A DNA stretch of 64,000 nucleotides from Prorocentrum cordatum (GCA_963575745.1 CAUYUJ010001384.1:33501-97500), one strand, 5' to 3'; counted from the first letter of the stretch, positions 1-11,330 are shown. Notes: generated by a model from the letters alone, not told the origin. A program made the numbers and translations.

Positions 1-38
1 GTTTGAGCCGGCAACTGGTCCGGGAGAGCCTCCGGCAA

Positions 39-80
39 GCTTCCACGCGTGCCTGCATGCGTGCAGGCACGCATGGAAGC
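39..80. repeat. 42 bp near-perfect palindrome
   Basis: The arms GCTTCCACGCGTGCCTGC and its reverse complement meet almost without a loop, with one or two mismatches. The core recurs at about 4434, 5911, 6286, 6609, 6858 and 6927. A second, shorter inverted pair (GCAGCGCT / AGCGCTGC) follows at about 96-107. Confidence 0.85.
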
Positions 81-551
81 GATTCTGCCAGCGCTTCGGC
101 AGCGCTGCAGGGGAGCTTCCCGCAGCTCTGCAGGAAAGATTTCCTGTCCCCAAAGGGTCTCTTCGCTCTCCGGGTTTTGGCGCTACCAAGTACCTCGTAG
201 AGCTCTTCGGCAACGATGAGCTAGAGGAATTCCGGCGCGGGGTGGAGCTAGTTGGCCGACCCGGCCAGAAAGGACAAAGTGATAACTATTGGGTGGTTTT
301 GCGAAAAATTGAAGGATATTTGACAAATCATTTTGAGAAAGCAGGTTTTTCGCACCTGTAGTGGGTTATGGCGAGTCTGCCAGTAAAATTTTCAAGTCCG
401 TAGCTGCAGTATTACTATCAAAACACTTGGGGGAACCGTCTTTGGATAAAAACAGAAAAACGTGATTTTTCGAGTTTTTTGTTTCTCGCTCCAGAAGCTT
501 TCTCCATGTGTTCCGACGATCGCCGTGCAAGAAAAGAGCTCTACGAGGTTC

Positions 552-584
552 CCGGCGGTAACCAGGTTGACGGTTTACCGCCGG
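552..584 (+). repeat. hairpin motif, copy 1
   Basis: Arms GGCGGTAACC and GGTTTACCGCC flank a short AGGTTGAC loop. This is the motif in which the LINE 3' ends sit elsewhere in the window. It is preceded by GCTCTACGAGGTTCCC, as in most copies. Confidence 0.85.
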
Positions 585-801
585 TTTCAGTGAGCTAGAG
601 GAATATCTCGTAGAGCTTCCCTTAGCAAGTGACTCGTAGAGCTTCCCTAAGCTAGTGGCTGGAAGCAATTGACTTCTTCCGGCGCGCTGGAGAGCTAGTT
701 GGCAAGAAAAATCTCGACGGAACTTTTGCTGACTTTTGGTCGGTTGAAAATTTTGTTCTCACAATTTGAACATTCGTTAGAGCTCTAGTATTTTTTCTGA
801 G

Positions 802-1390
802 AGGTCTAAGCTCGGTCTGTCAGCCGAGCTAGGTCCGCAAACCTATTCGTATTATTCGAGTCATCTTGACAGGAACTCTCAGTTTTCTGTACTTAACTCG
901 AGCTGTAGAACAGCTACAGAGCTGATATTTACAGAAACCGGTTCAGAATTATCATTTGCGTGTGTCTGTCGACTCCAGAGCCCTGAACTCGGTCTGTTGC
1001 CCGATCTAGGATCGCGAAACTATTTGTATTGATTCAGTCATCTTGAGAAGTGCTCTCGGTTTTCTTTACTTCGCGCTGAGGGGTGCTCGTCGTCACAGGG
1101 ATCGATTTCAAGACATCAGGCGCGTCCGCCTGTCGAATCCAGACCGGAACTCGGTCTGTTCCCCGAACTAGGTCTGCAAAACTATTCGTGTTGTTCGAGT
1201 CATCCTGAGAGGTGCTGTCGGTTTTCTGCACTTAACTCGGGCTGAAGTGGGGCTGCAGGGCTGGTAATGACAGGAGTCGATTCGCAGACATCAGACGCGC
1301 CCGCCTGTCGCATTCAGAGGTCAAACGATATACACTATGAGTCGGAATGTTGGTAGGTGCTGTCGGTTTTCTCAACTTAAGTCGAGCTAG
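802..1390 (+). repeat. 162-177 bp tandem array A
   Basis: About three units. Each has GAACTCGGTCTG, CTATTCGTATT, CGAGTCATCTTGA, CTCGGTTTTCTG, an AGCTGTAG...CTACAGAGCT mini-hairpin, and GCGTCCGCCTGTCGAATCC. Successive GAACTCGG marks sit at about 808, 985 and 1147. The array ends in a GAAGCTCTACGAG lead-in to a hairpin. No coding function is suggested. Confidence 0.85.
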
Positions 1391-1408
1391 GAAGCTCTAC
1401 GAGTCTCC

Positions 1409-1442
1409 TGGCGGTAACCAAGGTTGACGGTTTACCGCCGGC
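1409..1442 (+). repeat. hairpin motif, copy 2
   Basis: Full form with loop AAGGTTGAC. This is the intact, uninterrupted version of the sequence that flanks the LINE 3' ends. Confidence 0.85.
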
Positions 1443-1494
1443 GGCCAGTTATTGAAGCTAAGAGTAATTCCGGCGCGCTGGAGAGCTAGTTGAC

Positions 1495-2404
1495 AAGAAA
1501 AATCTCGACGGAACTCTTGCTGACTTTTAGTCGGTTGAAAATTTTGTTCTCGAAATTCAACAATTCGTTAGAGCTCCAGTATTTATTCCCGTGATATTCG
1601 ATCTTATTCCGGCTCGCCATCTTGATCTCAGCTCGATCAGGTGAATATTATCGAAAAGCACTGTGGCGGGATTGGCCGTTTTGAGTCATCTTGATGCGCG
1701 CTGACGGTTTTCTGAACATAACTCGAGCTTTATGATAGCTACAGAGCTGGTAAGCACAGCTAATCGATGTAGAATGATTAGGCGCGTTCGCCTGTTGAAT
1801 CCAGAGGTCTGAACTCGGTCTGTTAGCCGAGCTGGGTCCGCAAACCTGTTCGTATTATTCGAGTCATCTTGACAGGAACTCTCGGTTTTCTGTACTTAAC
1901 TCGAGCTGTAGGACAGCTACAGAGCTGAAGTTTACAGACATCAATTCAGAATCAGTAGTTGTGTTTGTCTGTCGAATCCAGACCTCTGAACTCGGTCTGT
2001 TGCCCGATCTAGAATCGCGAAACTATTTGTATCGGTCGAGTCATCTTGAGAAGTGCTCTCGGTTTTCTTCACTCAACTCGCGCTGAGGGGGGCTACAGTG
2101 CTGGTGGTCACAGGAATCGATTTGAAAACATCAGGCGCGTCCGCCTGTCGAATCCAGAGCTCGGAACTCGGTCTGCTGCCGAAATTAAGTCTGCGAAACT
2201 ATTGTATTATTCGAGTCATCCTAAGAGGTGCTCTCGGTTTTCTGCACTTAACTCGGGCTGTAGGGGGGCTGCAGGGCTGGTAATGACAGGAGTCGATTCG
2301 CAGACATCAGACGCGTCCGCCTGTCGCATTCAGAGATCAAAAAATATTTACTATGAGTCGGAATGTTGGTAGGTGCTGTCGGTTTTCTCAACTTAAGTCG
2401 AGCT
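1495..2404 (+). repeat. header module plus tandem array B
   Basis: A header block (CTCGACGGAACT ... GATATTCGATCTTATTCC ... CTCGATCAGG) is followed by about four 176-177 bp units with GAACTCGG marks at 1811, 1988 and 2164. The same header-then-array order recurs at 2640, 7340 and 8480, and inverted at 5740. The array is therefore part of a composite unit rather than a free satellite. Confidence 0.8.
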
Positions 2405-2423
2405 AGGAAGCTCTACGAGTCTC

Positions 2424-2457
2424 CCGGCGGTAACTAAGGTTGACGGTTTACCGCCGG
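2424..2457 (+). repeat. hairpin motif, copy 3
   Basis: It has the same arms as the other copies, with one change in the left arm (TAACT). It follows array B and precedes the GGCGCGGGGTGGAGCTAG block. Confidence 0.85.
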
Positions 2458-2619
2458 CGCCCAGTTCCGGCGCGGGGTGGAGCTAGTCGATCGACCCGGC
2501 CAGGAAGGAGAATACCTCGTAGAGCTCTTCGGCATCGATGAGCTAGAGGAATATCTCATAGAGTTTTCTTTAGCAAGTTGTTGCTGGAAGCTTAAGAGTA
2601 ATGCCGGGGCGCTGGACAG

Positions 2620-3712
2620 CAAGAAAAATCTCGACGGACCTTTTGATGACTTTCGTTCGGTTGAAAATTTTGTTCTCGAAATTCAACCATTCGTTAGAGC
2701 TCTAGTAGTATTTTTTCCCGTGATATTCGATTTTATTCCCGCTCGTCATCTTGATTTGAGCTCGATCGGGTACCTTTTACTGCCACACGGGCGGAATCGG
2801 TTGTTTCGAGTCATCTTGATACGCGCTGTCGGTTTTATCAAGATAACTCGAGCTTCAGGACAGCTACAGAGCTGGTAAGCACAGCTAATCGATTCAGAAT
2901 GATCAGGCGCGTTCGCCTGTTGAACCCAGAGGTCTCAACTCGGTCTGCTAGCCGAGCTAGGTCCGCAAACCTTTTTCGTATTATTCGAGTCATCTTGACA
3001 GACGCTCTCGGTTTTCTGTACTTAACTCGAGCTACAGGACAGCTACATAGCTGATACGTACAGAATCTGATTCAGAATCATAGTGGCCGTTGTCTGGTGA
3101 ATCGAGAGCTCTGAACTCGGTCTGCTGTCCGATCTAAAATCGCGAAACTATTCGTATTGTTCGAGTCATCTTGAGAGATGCTGTCGGCTCTCTGCACTTA
3201 AAACTCGGGCTGTAGGGCGGCTGCATAGCTGGTAATCACTGGAATCGATTCGGAGACATGAGGCGCGTCGGGCTTTCAAATCCAGAGCTCCGAACTCTGT
3301 CTGCTGCCCGAACTAGGTCCGCGAAACTATTCGTATTGTTTGAGTCATCCTCAGAGGTGCTGTCGGTTTTCTGCACGTAACTCGGGCTCTAGGGGGGGGG
3401 GCTGCAGGGCTGGTAATCACAGGATTCGATTTAGAGACATCAGACGCGTCCGCCTGTCCCATGCAGAGGTTTGAACTCGGTCTGATACTCGAGCTAGATT
3501 TGCCAAACTATTCGTATTGTTCGAGTCATCTTGAGAGGTGCTGTCGATTTTCAACTCGGGCTGTAGAAGAGCTACAGAGCTTGTACAGAAAACAATGCAA
3601 AGGCATCTGGGGCGTTCGGCTGTTGCATCCGAGAAGTCTCAAATTGTTTGGGCCGAAAATTTTTTCTGTACAGTTTTTTTCGACATTATATGTTGTCAGG
3701 AAGCTCTAGGAG
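2620..3712 (+). repeat. header module plus tandem array C
   Basis: The header block is followed by about five units of the 162-177 bp family, diverged from array B. It contains a G-run near 3391-3400. It ends in the AGGAAGCTCTAGGAG lead-in to the next hairpin. Confidence 0.8.
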
Positions 3713-3716
3713 TCCC

Positions 3717-3749
3717 CAGCGGTAACAAAGGTTGACGGTTTGCCGCTGG
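3717..3749 (+). repeat. hairpin motif, copy 4 (diverged)
   Basis: The arms are recognisable but the right arm has changed (TTTGCCGCTGG). It sits immediately after array C. Confidence 0.75.
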
Positions 3750-4600
3750 CGCCCAGTTCCGGCGCGGGTGGAGCTAGTTGGCCCACCCGGCCAGAAAGGA
3801 CAAAGTGATAACTTTTGGGTGGGTTTGCGATTTTTTGAAAGATATTTGACCATTTATTTTGAGAACGCAGATTTTTCGCACCTGTAGACGACTATGAGGG
3901 CCTCAGCGTCCAATATGAGCTCTCTAGATGCCATTTTACTATCAAAGCACTTGGCGAAACCAACTTTATGTCGACATGAAAAAAATCATGTCTTCTCTTT
4001 TCCGAGAAATTCTTCCAGAAGCCCCCTCTTTTGATAGTGAGCAGTCTTATGCGTGTTAGGAGCTCTACCAGGTTCCCGGCGGTGACCAGGTTGACGGTTC
4101 ACCGCCGGCGCCAGTATGGTAACTTTGGGTCGGTTTTGCGAAGATTTGAAAGATATTCAACCATTCGTGTTAAGAAAGCAGATTTCTGCGCTTAGCATGC
4201 GCGTATAAGTTTTCGTCCCAGAACAGCTCAGCTATCCCGAGTACGTTTTACTATGGGTTCACTTCCGGGAACCGACCCCGTATTGACATTCCCGGGGGTC
4301 TCCTCGAGGGTTCTACATTAGAAGCCGGACGGTGGTCGAGCCCGCCAGCAGCCCATCTCCGCCGGTCCAGGATCCTCGCAGCAACTCGCTCGACCCGGCA
4401 GCGGGTCCGGGAAAGCTTCCCGCAAGCGTCTACGCGTGCCTGCACGCGCGCAGGCACGCGTGGAAGCGTTCCTGGCAGTGCTTCAGAATTCCCGGCTCTG
4501 AGAGCTACGAGGGTTTTAGATTCGAAGCCGGACGGTGGTGGTGCCTGCCGGCAGCCCATCTCCGCCGGTCCACGATCCCCGCAGGGGCTTGCAAAACTGG
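3750..4600. repeat. repeat modules with a palindrome near 4434
   Basis: No gene is supported. The stretch holds the GGCGCGGGTGGAGCTAG block, an AT-rich block (GATATTTGACCATTTATTTTG), a hairpin copy at 4078-4109, and the GC-rich palindrome module with core GCGTGCCTGCACGCGCGC at 4434-4459. Modules here match 6150-6960 in sequence but not in order. Confidence 0.7.
4078..4109 (+). repeat. hairpin motif, copy 5
   Basis: The left arm is GGCGGTGACC and the right arm GGTTCACCGCC. The A-to-G change on the left is matched by a T-to-C change on the right, so pairing is kept. Confidence 0.85.
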
Positions 4601-4602
4601 GC

Positions 4603-4634
4603 GCCGGCGGTAAAGTCAACCTTTCTTACCGCCG
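4603..4634 (-). repeat. hairpin motif, copy 6 (inverted)
   Basis: This is the reverse orientation of the motif. It marks the point where the orientation of the flanking tandem array also flips. Confidence 0.8.
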
Positions 4635-4639
4635 GGGGA

Positions 4640-5760
4640 CTCGTAGAGCTTCCTGACAACATATAATGTCGGAAAAAATTACACAGAAAAAATAGTTTTT
4701 CAGCCCAAGCAATTTCAGATCTCCCGGATGCAACAGCCGAGCGCCCCCAATGCTTCTGAATTGTCTTCTGTACGAGCTCTGTAGCTCTCCTACAGCTCGA
4801 GTTACGTGCGTAAATCGACAGCACCTCTCAATATGACTCGAACAGTGCGAGTAGTTTGGCAAACCTAGCTCGAGTATCAGACCGAGTTCAGACCTCTGCA
4901 TGCGACAGGCGGACGCGTCTGATGTCTCTGAATCGATTCCTGTGATTACCAGCCCTGCAGCCCCCCCCTACAGCCCGAGTTAAGTGCAGGAAACCGACAG
5001 CACCTCTCAGGATGACTCGAACAATACGAATAGTTTTGCGGACCTAGTTCGGGCAGCAGACAGAGTTCGGAGCTCTGGATTCGAAAGGCGGACGCGCCTG
5101 ATGTCTCCGAATCGATTCCAGTGATTACCAGCCATGCAGCCCCCCTACAGCCCGAGTTAAGTGCAGAGAACCGGCAGCATCTCTCAAGATGACTCGAACA
5201 ATACGAATAGTTTCGCGATTCTGAATCGGGCAGCAGACCGAGTTCAGAGCTCTGGATTCAACAGACAACGGCCACTGATGATTCTGTATCAGATTCTGTA
5301 CGTATCAGCTCTGTAGCTGTCCTGTAGCCCCAGTTAAGTACACCAAACCGAGAGCGTCTGCCAAGATGACTCGAATAATACGAATAGGTTTGCGGACCTA
5401 GCTCGGCTAGCAGACCGAGTTTAGACCTCTGGGTTCAACAGGCGAACGCGCCTGATCATTCTGAATCGATTAGCTGTGCTTACCAGCTCTGTAGCTGTCC
5501 TGAAGCTCGAGTTATCTTGAGAAAACCGTCACCGCGTGACAAGATGACCCGAAACGGGCGATCCCGCCGCAGTGCTTTTTGGCAGCGAAAGGTACCCGAT
5601 CGAGCTGAGATCAAGATGGCGAGCGGGAATAAGATCGAATATCACGGGAAAAAATTCTAGAGCTCTAACGAATGTTTAATTTCGAGAACAAAAATTTCAA
5701 CCGACCAATAGTCACCAAAAGGTCCGTCGAGATTACTCTTGCCAACTAGCTCTCCAGCGC
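4640..5760 (-). repeat. inverted tandem array D plus header
   Basis: It contains the reverse-complement units of the 162-177 bp family (CAAGATGACTCGAA, CAGACCGAGTTC), about five copies. They are followed by the inverted header block ending GTCCGTCGAGATT. Arrays C and D therefore face each other as a large imperfect inverted repeat spanning about 2.6-5.8 kb. Confidence 0.85.
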
Positions 5761-6967
5761 CCCGGAATTACTCTTTAGCTTCCAGCAATAACTTGCTAAG
5801 GAAAGCTCTACGAGTTATTACTCTTAAGCTTCAGGGAAGCTCTACGAGTTATAACTTGCTAGGGGGAGCTCTACGAGTTAGTCGCAGCGGGTGCGGGTGT
5901 GCCGGCAAGCGTCCACGCGTGCCTGCACGCGTGCAGGAACGCGCGGAAGCGTTCGTGGCAGCGCTTCACAGAAGCGCTGCAGGAGAGCCCCCCAGAGCCC
6001 CAGAAGCGCTTCTCGAGAGCACCCGAAGGCTTGCCAGGAAAGCGTTCCAGTACCTCGTGGAGCTCTTCGTCATCGATGAGCTAGAGGACTTCCGGCGCGG
6101 GCTGGAGCTAGTTGGTCGATCCGGCCAGAAAAGAAGATTCCCGGAGAGCTCGCTGAGAGCTAGAGGGTGTAAGATTAGAAGCCGGACGGTGGTTGTGCCC
6201 GCCAGGAGCTCCTCCACGGCGGTCCACGTTCCCCGCAGCGTCTCGCCCGACCCGGCAACGGGTCCGGGAGAGCTTCCGGCAAGTCTCCACGCGCGCCTGC
6301 ACGCGCGCAGGCACGCATGGGAGCGATTCTGGCAGCGCTTCAGCAGCGCTGTAGGGGAGCCCCCCAGTGCGCCAGAAAGGCTTTACGAAAGCGTGTGAGG
6401 GCTCGCCAGGGAGGCTTTCTGGTGTGTGTTCCCTTTGCTCTCCGGGTTTTGGACGCTACCAAATTCCCGGGGAGCTCGCTGAGAGCTAGAGGGTTTAAGA
6501 TTAGAAGCCAGACGGTGGTGGTGCCCGCCAGCAGCCCATCTCCGCCGCTCCACGATCCCCGCAGGGGTTCGTTCGGCCCGGCAGCATGTCCGGGAGAGCT
6601 TCCGGCAAGCTTCCACGCGCGCCTGCGCGCGTGCAGGCACGCATGGAAACGATTCTGGCAGCGCTTCAGCAGCGCTGCAGGGGAGCTTCCAGGAGCTCTC
6701 CAGGAAAGTTTCCCGGAGAGCTCTCTGAGAGCTATAGGGTTTCAGATTACAAGCGGGTCGTTGGTGGTGCCCGCCACCAGCCCATCTTCGCCGGTCCAGA
6801 ATCCTCGCAGCAATTAGTTCGAGGTCGCAGCGGGTCCAGGAGCGTCTCCGGCACGCGTCCACGCGTGCCTGCACGCGTTGAGGCGCGCATGGAGGCGTGC
6901 GTGGCAGCGATTTCGAAGCTCTTCTGGCGTGCCTGCACGCGTGCAGGCACGCATGGGGGCCTGCCTG
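5761..6967. repeat. palindrome-rich GC block, five copies
   Basis: Five tandem-like copies of a GC-rich module each carry a palindrome: about 5911-5948, 6286-6321, 6609-6650, 6858-6895 and 6927-6952. The last is a perfect 26 bp palindrome with core CTGCACGCGTGCAG. Open frames on both strands here are R/A-rich by-products of the repeat and shift between copies. I see no gene. Confidence 0.75.
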
Positions 6968-7339
6968 GCAGCGCGAATTCCGGCGCGGGGTGGAGCTAGT
7001 TGGTTGACTCAGAACGGACAATATGACACTTTTCCGGTGGTTTCGCAAAAGTTTAAAAGATATTCGATTATTTATTTCGAGGAAGCATATTCTTCGCACC
7101 TGTAATAGGTTAAGGCGCGCCTGCCAGTAAAATTTCAGGTCCGTAGTAGTATTACCATCAAAACACTTGGGGGAACCGACGGTGGATAAAAACGGAAAAA
7201 CGTGATTTTTCGAGTTTCTCAGGTCTTGCTCTAGACGCTTTCTTCATGCTTACCGGGGAGCGCGCCGTGTGAGAAAAGAGCTCTGAGGGCGCCGGCGTTA
7301 ACCTGGTTGATAGTTTACCGCCAGTTCCCAGTAATTCCG
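6968..7339. repeat. repeat modules and hairpin lead-in
   Basis: It holds the GGCGCGGGGTGGAGCTAG block, an AT-rich block, the block with ATTACCATCAAAACACTTGG, and a hairpin at 7292-7322. No coding evidence. Confidence 0.7.
7292..7322 (+). repeat. hairpin motif, copy 7 (diverged)
   Basis: GCCGGCGTTAACC and AGTTTACCGCC arms; the left arm has lost one G. It is recognisable by position and the TTGATAG loop. Confidence 0.65.
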
Positions 7340-8412
7340 GGAAATCTCGACGGATCTTTTGGTGATTTTTGGTCGGTTGAATTTTTTGTCCCCAAAATTC
7401 CTCAATTCGTTTGAACTCGAGAATTTTTTCCCGTGGTAGTCGATCTTATTTCCGGTCGCCATCTCGATATCAGCTCGATCGGGTACCTATCACTGCCAAA
7501 AAGCGTCTAGGCGGGATCGGCCGTTTCGAGTCATCTTGATACGCGCTCTCGGTATATTGTATTATCTCGAGATAGAGGACATCTACAGAGCTGGTAAGTA
7601 CACCTCATCGATTCAGAATGTTCAGGCGCGTTCGTCTGTTGCATCCAGAGGTCTGAACTCAGTCTGCTAGCCGAGCTAGGTCCGGCAACCTATTCGTATT
7701 ATTCGAGTCATCTTGACAGGCGCTCTCGGTTTTCTCTACTTAACTTGAGCTATAGGACAGCCATAGAGCTGATACTCACAGAAACCGAGTCAGAATGATC
7801 AGTCGCGTTCGTCTGTTCAATCCAGAGCTCTGAACTCGGTCTGCTGCCCGATCTAGAATCGCGAAACTATTCGTATTATTCGAGTCATCTTGAGAGATGC
7901 TGTCGGCTCTGTACTTAACTCGGGCTGTAGGGGATGCTACAGTGCTGGTAGTGACAGGAATCGATTGAGAGAGATCAGGTGCGTCCGTCTGAATCAACAG
8001 CTGGGAACTCAGTCTGCTGCCCGAACTAGGTCCGCGAAACTGTTCGTAGTATTCGAGTCGTCCTGAGAGGTGCTGTCGGTTTTCTGAACTTAACTGGGGC
8101 TGTAAGGGGGCTGTAGGGCTGGGCATCACAGGAATCGAGTTGGAGACATCAGACGTGTCCTCCAGTCGCATTCAGAGGTCTGCACTCGGTCTGATACTCG
8201 AGCTAGGTTTAGCAAACTATTCGTATTGTTCGAGTCATCTTCAGAGGTGCTGTCGATTTACGCGCGTAACTCGCGCTGCAGGAGAGCTACAGAGCCCGTA
8301 TACAAGAAAATCCGCATCGGGGGCGTTTGGCTGTTGCATCGAGAGTCTGAATGTCTTGGGTTGAAAAACTTTTCGTTCTCTGCAATTTGTTTTCAACATT
8401 ATATATTGTCCT
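7340..8412 (+). repeat. header module plus tandem array E
   Basis: The header block begins near 7345. It is followed by about five units of the 162-177 bp family (CGAGTCATCTTGA marks at about 7703, 7879, 8054 and 8229). It ends with TATATTGTCCTTCTACGAG and a hairpin, as in array C. Confidence 0.8.
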
Positions 8413-8424
8413 TCTACGAGTCCC

Positions 8425-8457
8425 CGGCGGTAAGGAAGCTTGACGGTTTACCGCCGG
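8425..8457 (+). repeat. hairpin motif, copy 8
   Basis: Left arm GGCGGTAAGG, right arm GGTTTACCGCC. It lies directly after array E. Confidence 0.8.
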
Positions 8458-8479
8458 CGCCCAGTTCCGGGGCGCTGGA

Positions 8480-8865
8480 GAGCTAGTTGGCAAGAAAAAA
8501 ATCTCGACGGACCTTTTGCTGACTTTTGGTCGGTTGAAAATTTTGTTCTCGGAATTCAACAATTCGTTTGAGCTCTAGTATTTTTTCCCGTGATATTCGA
8601 TCTTATTGCCGGTCGCCATCTTGATCTCAGCTCGATCGGGTACCTTTCGCTGCCAAAAAGCAGGCAGGCGGGATCGGCCGTTTCGAGTCATCTTGATACG
8701 CGCTCTCGGTATATTGGATTTAACTCGAGATATAGGACAGCTACAGAGCTGGTAAGCACACCTTATCGATTCAGAATGATCAGGCGCGTTCGCCTGTTGC
8801 ATCCAGAGGTCTGAACTCGGTCTGCTAGCCGAGCTAGGTCCGCGAACCTATTCGTATTATTCGCC
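8480..8865 (+). repeat. header module plus one-unit array F
   Basis: The header block is followed by a single full unit of the tandem family, cut off after TATTCGTATTATTCG by an unrelated module. This is a truncated composite copy. Confidence 0.75.
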
Positions 8866-9140
8866 AGTGGTGACTTTGGGTCGGTTTTGCTAAGATTTGA
8901 AAGATATTTGACAATTCATTTTGCGAAACCAGATTTTTCCCACCTGTAGTGGGTTATGCTTTGTTTGCCAGCAAAATTTTCAGGTCCGTAGGTGCGGTAT
9001 TACTATCACAACACTTGGGGGAGGAGACGTTGGATAAAAAACAGAAAAACGTGTTTTTTCGAGTTATTCGTGTGTCGCTCCAGAAGCTCTCTGCATGTGT
9101 TCCGACGATCGCCGTGGGAGAAAAGAGCTCTACGAGGTTC

Positions 9141-9173
9141 CCTTCTGTAGCCAAGTTGACGGTTTACCGCCGG
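9141..9173 (+). repeat. hairpin motif, copy 9 (left arm lost)
   Basis: The right arm GGTTTACCGCC is intact, but the left arm is replaced by TTCTGTAGCC. The stem is broken. Confidence 0.6.
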
Positions 9174-9587
9174 TTCCAGTTTCCCTTCCCCGAAGGGTCT
9201 CCTCGCTCTCCGGGTTTACCTCGTAAAGCTCTTCGGCGTCGATGAGCTAGAGGAATTCCGGCGCGGGGTGGAGCTAGTTGTCGACCCGGCCAGAAAGGAC
9301 AAAGTGGTAACTTTTGGCTGGTTTTGCGAATATTTGATTTTTTTTTTATTTTTTTTTTTTTTTTGATTGAGACAGCAGATTTTTCGCACCTGTAGTGGGT
9401 TATGCCGCGTCTGCCAGTAAAATTTTCAGGTCTGTAGGTGGAGTATTACTATCAAAACACTTGGAGGAACCGATGTTGGATAAAATCAGAAAAACGTGTT
9501 TTTTTACGAGTTTTTCGTTTCTCGCTCCAGAAGCTTTCTCCATGTGTTTCGACGATCGCCGTGCAAGAAAAGAGCTCTACGAGGTTC

Positions 9588-9620
9588 CCGGCGGTGACCA
9601 GGTTGACGGTTTACCGCCGG
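9588..9620 (+). repeat. hairpin motif, copy 10
   Basis: Full motif with GGCGGTGACC on the left and GGTTTACCGCC on the right. The usual GAGGTTCCC lead-in is present. Confidence 0.85.
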
Positions 9621-10102
9621 TTCCAGTTGGACGCTACCAAGTGTGATAACTTTTGGTCGGGCTCTACGCATCTAAAACCCGATGGCCAGGCTGCCGCCGG
9701 AAACCTCGTAGAGCTCTGGGATGGTGGGATTCTGTTTAGATCCGACGAGTAAGTTCGAGCAGAAATGAGCTCAGATCGAACATTTCTAGAAACATTCCAA
9801 AACTGCATTTCTATAGCCCATTGTTCTTTGGGCAGTAATTTCCCAGCTACGAATATCAGATTGGACAGACGGACGCGACAGAACCCACTCTATATTACAA
9901 AACTGATAGTTTTCAAATTTCCAAATCTCTCGGAGTGTTCGAAACACCGATCCCAGGTCATCGCATTGTCCGCCCGGGCCGGGTTGGTCAACTAGCTGCA
10001 CCCCGCGCCGGAATTCGAAGCTTTTCCCGTGCTCTCGGATGCCCTCGTAAAGCACTTGCTAGCGTCCGAAACCCAGAGAGCAAAGAGAACGTACACTGGC
10101 AC

Positions 10103-10134
10103 TGGCGGTGAACCGTCAACCTGGTCACCGCCGG
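10103..10134 (-). repeat. hairpin motif, copy 11 (inverted)
   Basis: Reverse-orientation copy flanked by inverted modules, with the GACCTCGTAGAGCTC mirror of the usual lead-in. Confidence 0.8.
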
Positions 10135-10554
10135 GGACCTCGTAGAGCTCCTTCCACGCGTGAGAGTGCTCAGAGTCGAGAAGATAGCTTCTGGAGTTCT
10201 CAAAAAAATAATATTCTTTTTTTTCATCTCGAAAAGTTGGTTTCGCCAAGTGTTTTAATAGTAAAAGTGCGCCTACAGAGCTCATATCAAGACGCAGAGG
10301 CCCTCACAGTCGTCTACAGGTGCGAAAAATCTGGTTTCTGAAAATGAATTCTCAAATATCTTTCAAATCTGTCAAGATGAGCTGAGAGGAATTCGGCGCA
10401 GGGTAGAGCTAGTTGGCAGACCCGCCGTTAAGAGACAATGTGACGACTCGGCCTGGGTTTTCCTATTCTTGTGCAACATTCCAAAATTCGTTTCAGAACT
10501 GGTATTTTTGCCATCTGTAGTGGGTTATGCCGCGTCTGCCAGTTAAATTATCAG

Positions 10555-11330
10555 GTGGCATCTTCTTTAGTGGGTTCCTGCGTTTGTGTTTCATTGCACA
10601 TCGTGAGGGAAGAAGGTACTGCATCTGTACCTTCCAGGGAATGCTCTTTGTTTCTGTCTACTTGCCGCATCGTGAGGCTGTAGATAAGACACGCAGTGAG
10701 CAGTTAGAAGCGTTTGGGATGTATCAAGACATCTTGACTAACATGACGGGTGATGTCATGAAGCCAAAACATAAACATCGTATTACGAACGTCGTTGTCT
10801 GTTTGGATGCGAATGTTGAAGTTATACCGAGTATCACGATTGATGGTGTACGTGTATCGGGGGGGGGTCTCCTTGTCGCCCATCCTCGTGCCCGGGCTGA
10901 TGTTCTGCGTGATTTGTATGCCTGCTCCCTTGCCACTTGTATGGCTACGCTCAAGCTCTCTCTGGCTAACACGTTTGGGGATCGTATCACTTCTTGCCGT
11001 GTCGGGGGAAAATCTTGGACTATCTTGCTGTACCGAAATCGTGGTCGTGCTCACCTGTGGTCTTGGTTATTCCCGCGTGCTTGTCGGAACCTGCCTGCCG
11101 GATATTGAGATGCTTTGGAGTGATCGCAAGCTGTTATCGTCGCGCATTCCGTCTCCCGTGCAGTTAGGCGGACAGCGCCCCGAATTCCCGAGTAAATGGA
11201 GGGTGGTTGCCGGGAGGGAGGTTGACCAGGCGCGTCTGTTTGATCGCACTGTGCTCCGATGGTTTCGAGAGGTCTGTACCTTCTGTTTGCCCGCGTTATC
11301 GTGTTTGCTCTTGTGGACCGCCAGTTAGAT
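10555..11330 (+). pseudogene. APE-like endonuclease region of LINE 1
   Basis: Two overlapping frames share the signal. The first (to about 11000) contains VVVCLDANVEV, resembling the GD-x-N strand of endonuclease/exonuclease/phosphatase folds, and LANTFGDR, which aligns with ENTFGQR in LINE 2. The signal then moves to the next frame, where LWSDRKLLSSRI takes the place of the SDH catalytic block, with His changed to Arg. The role by family is nicking the target DNA for target-primed reverse transcription. A frameshift and the altered SDH motif indicate it is inactive. Domain identity rests mainly on alignment to LINE 2. Confidence 0.6.

Larger units (their letters stand above)
1..801. repeat. 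mosaic of dispersed repeat modules, no gene
   Basis: No supported gene. The stretch strings together modules that recur through the first 10.5 kb: the palindrome module (1-130), the block starting GGCGCGGGGTGGAGCTAG (about 235-275), an AT-richer block ending in CACCTGTAGTGGGTTATG, the GCTCTACGAGGTTCCC lead-in to a hairpin, and a block with CTCGACGGAACTTTTGC. Module order varies from copy to copy, so the DNA has been rearranged as blocks. Open frames here are short and shared with other repeat copies. Confidence 0.75.
8866..10554. repeat. repeat modules ending at the LINE 1 junction
   Basis: No gene is supported. Modules with GGGTTATG, CAAAACACTTGG and AGAAGCTTTCTCCATGTG appear twice forward (8870-9170 and 9370-9620) and once inverted (about 10140-10350). 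There are T-runs at 9341-9364. The last 40 bases (about 10515-10554) match the repeat at 9390-9430, and the match stops abruptly where LINE sequence begins. Confidence 0.7.

Noticed and set aside
802-3700. Box B-like CTGTCGAATCC in each 170 bp unit as a pol III promoter
   Set aside because: It lacks one base of the consensus, no box A lies at a suitable distance, and no terminator T-run follows.
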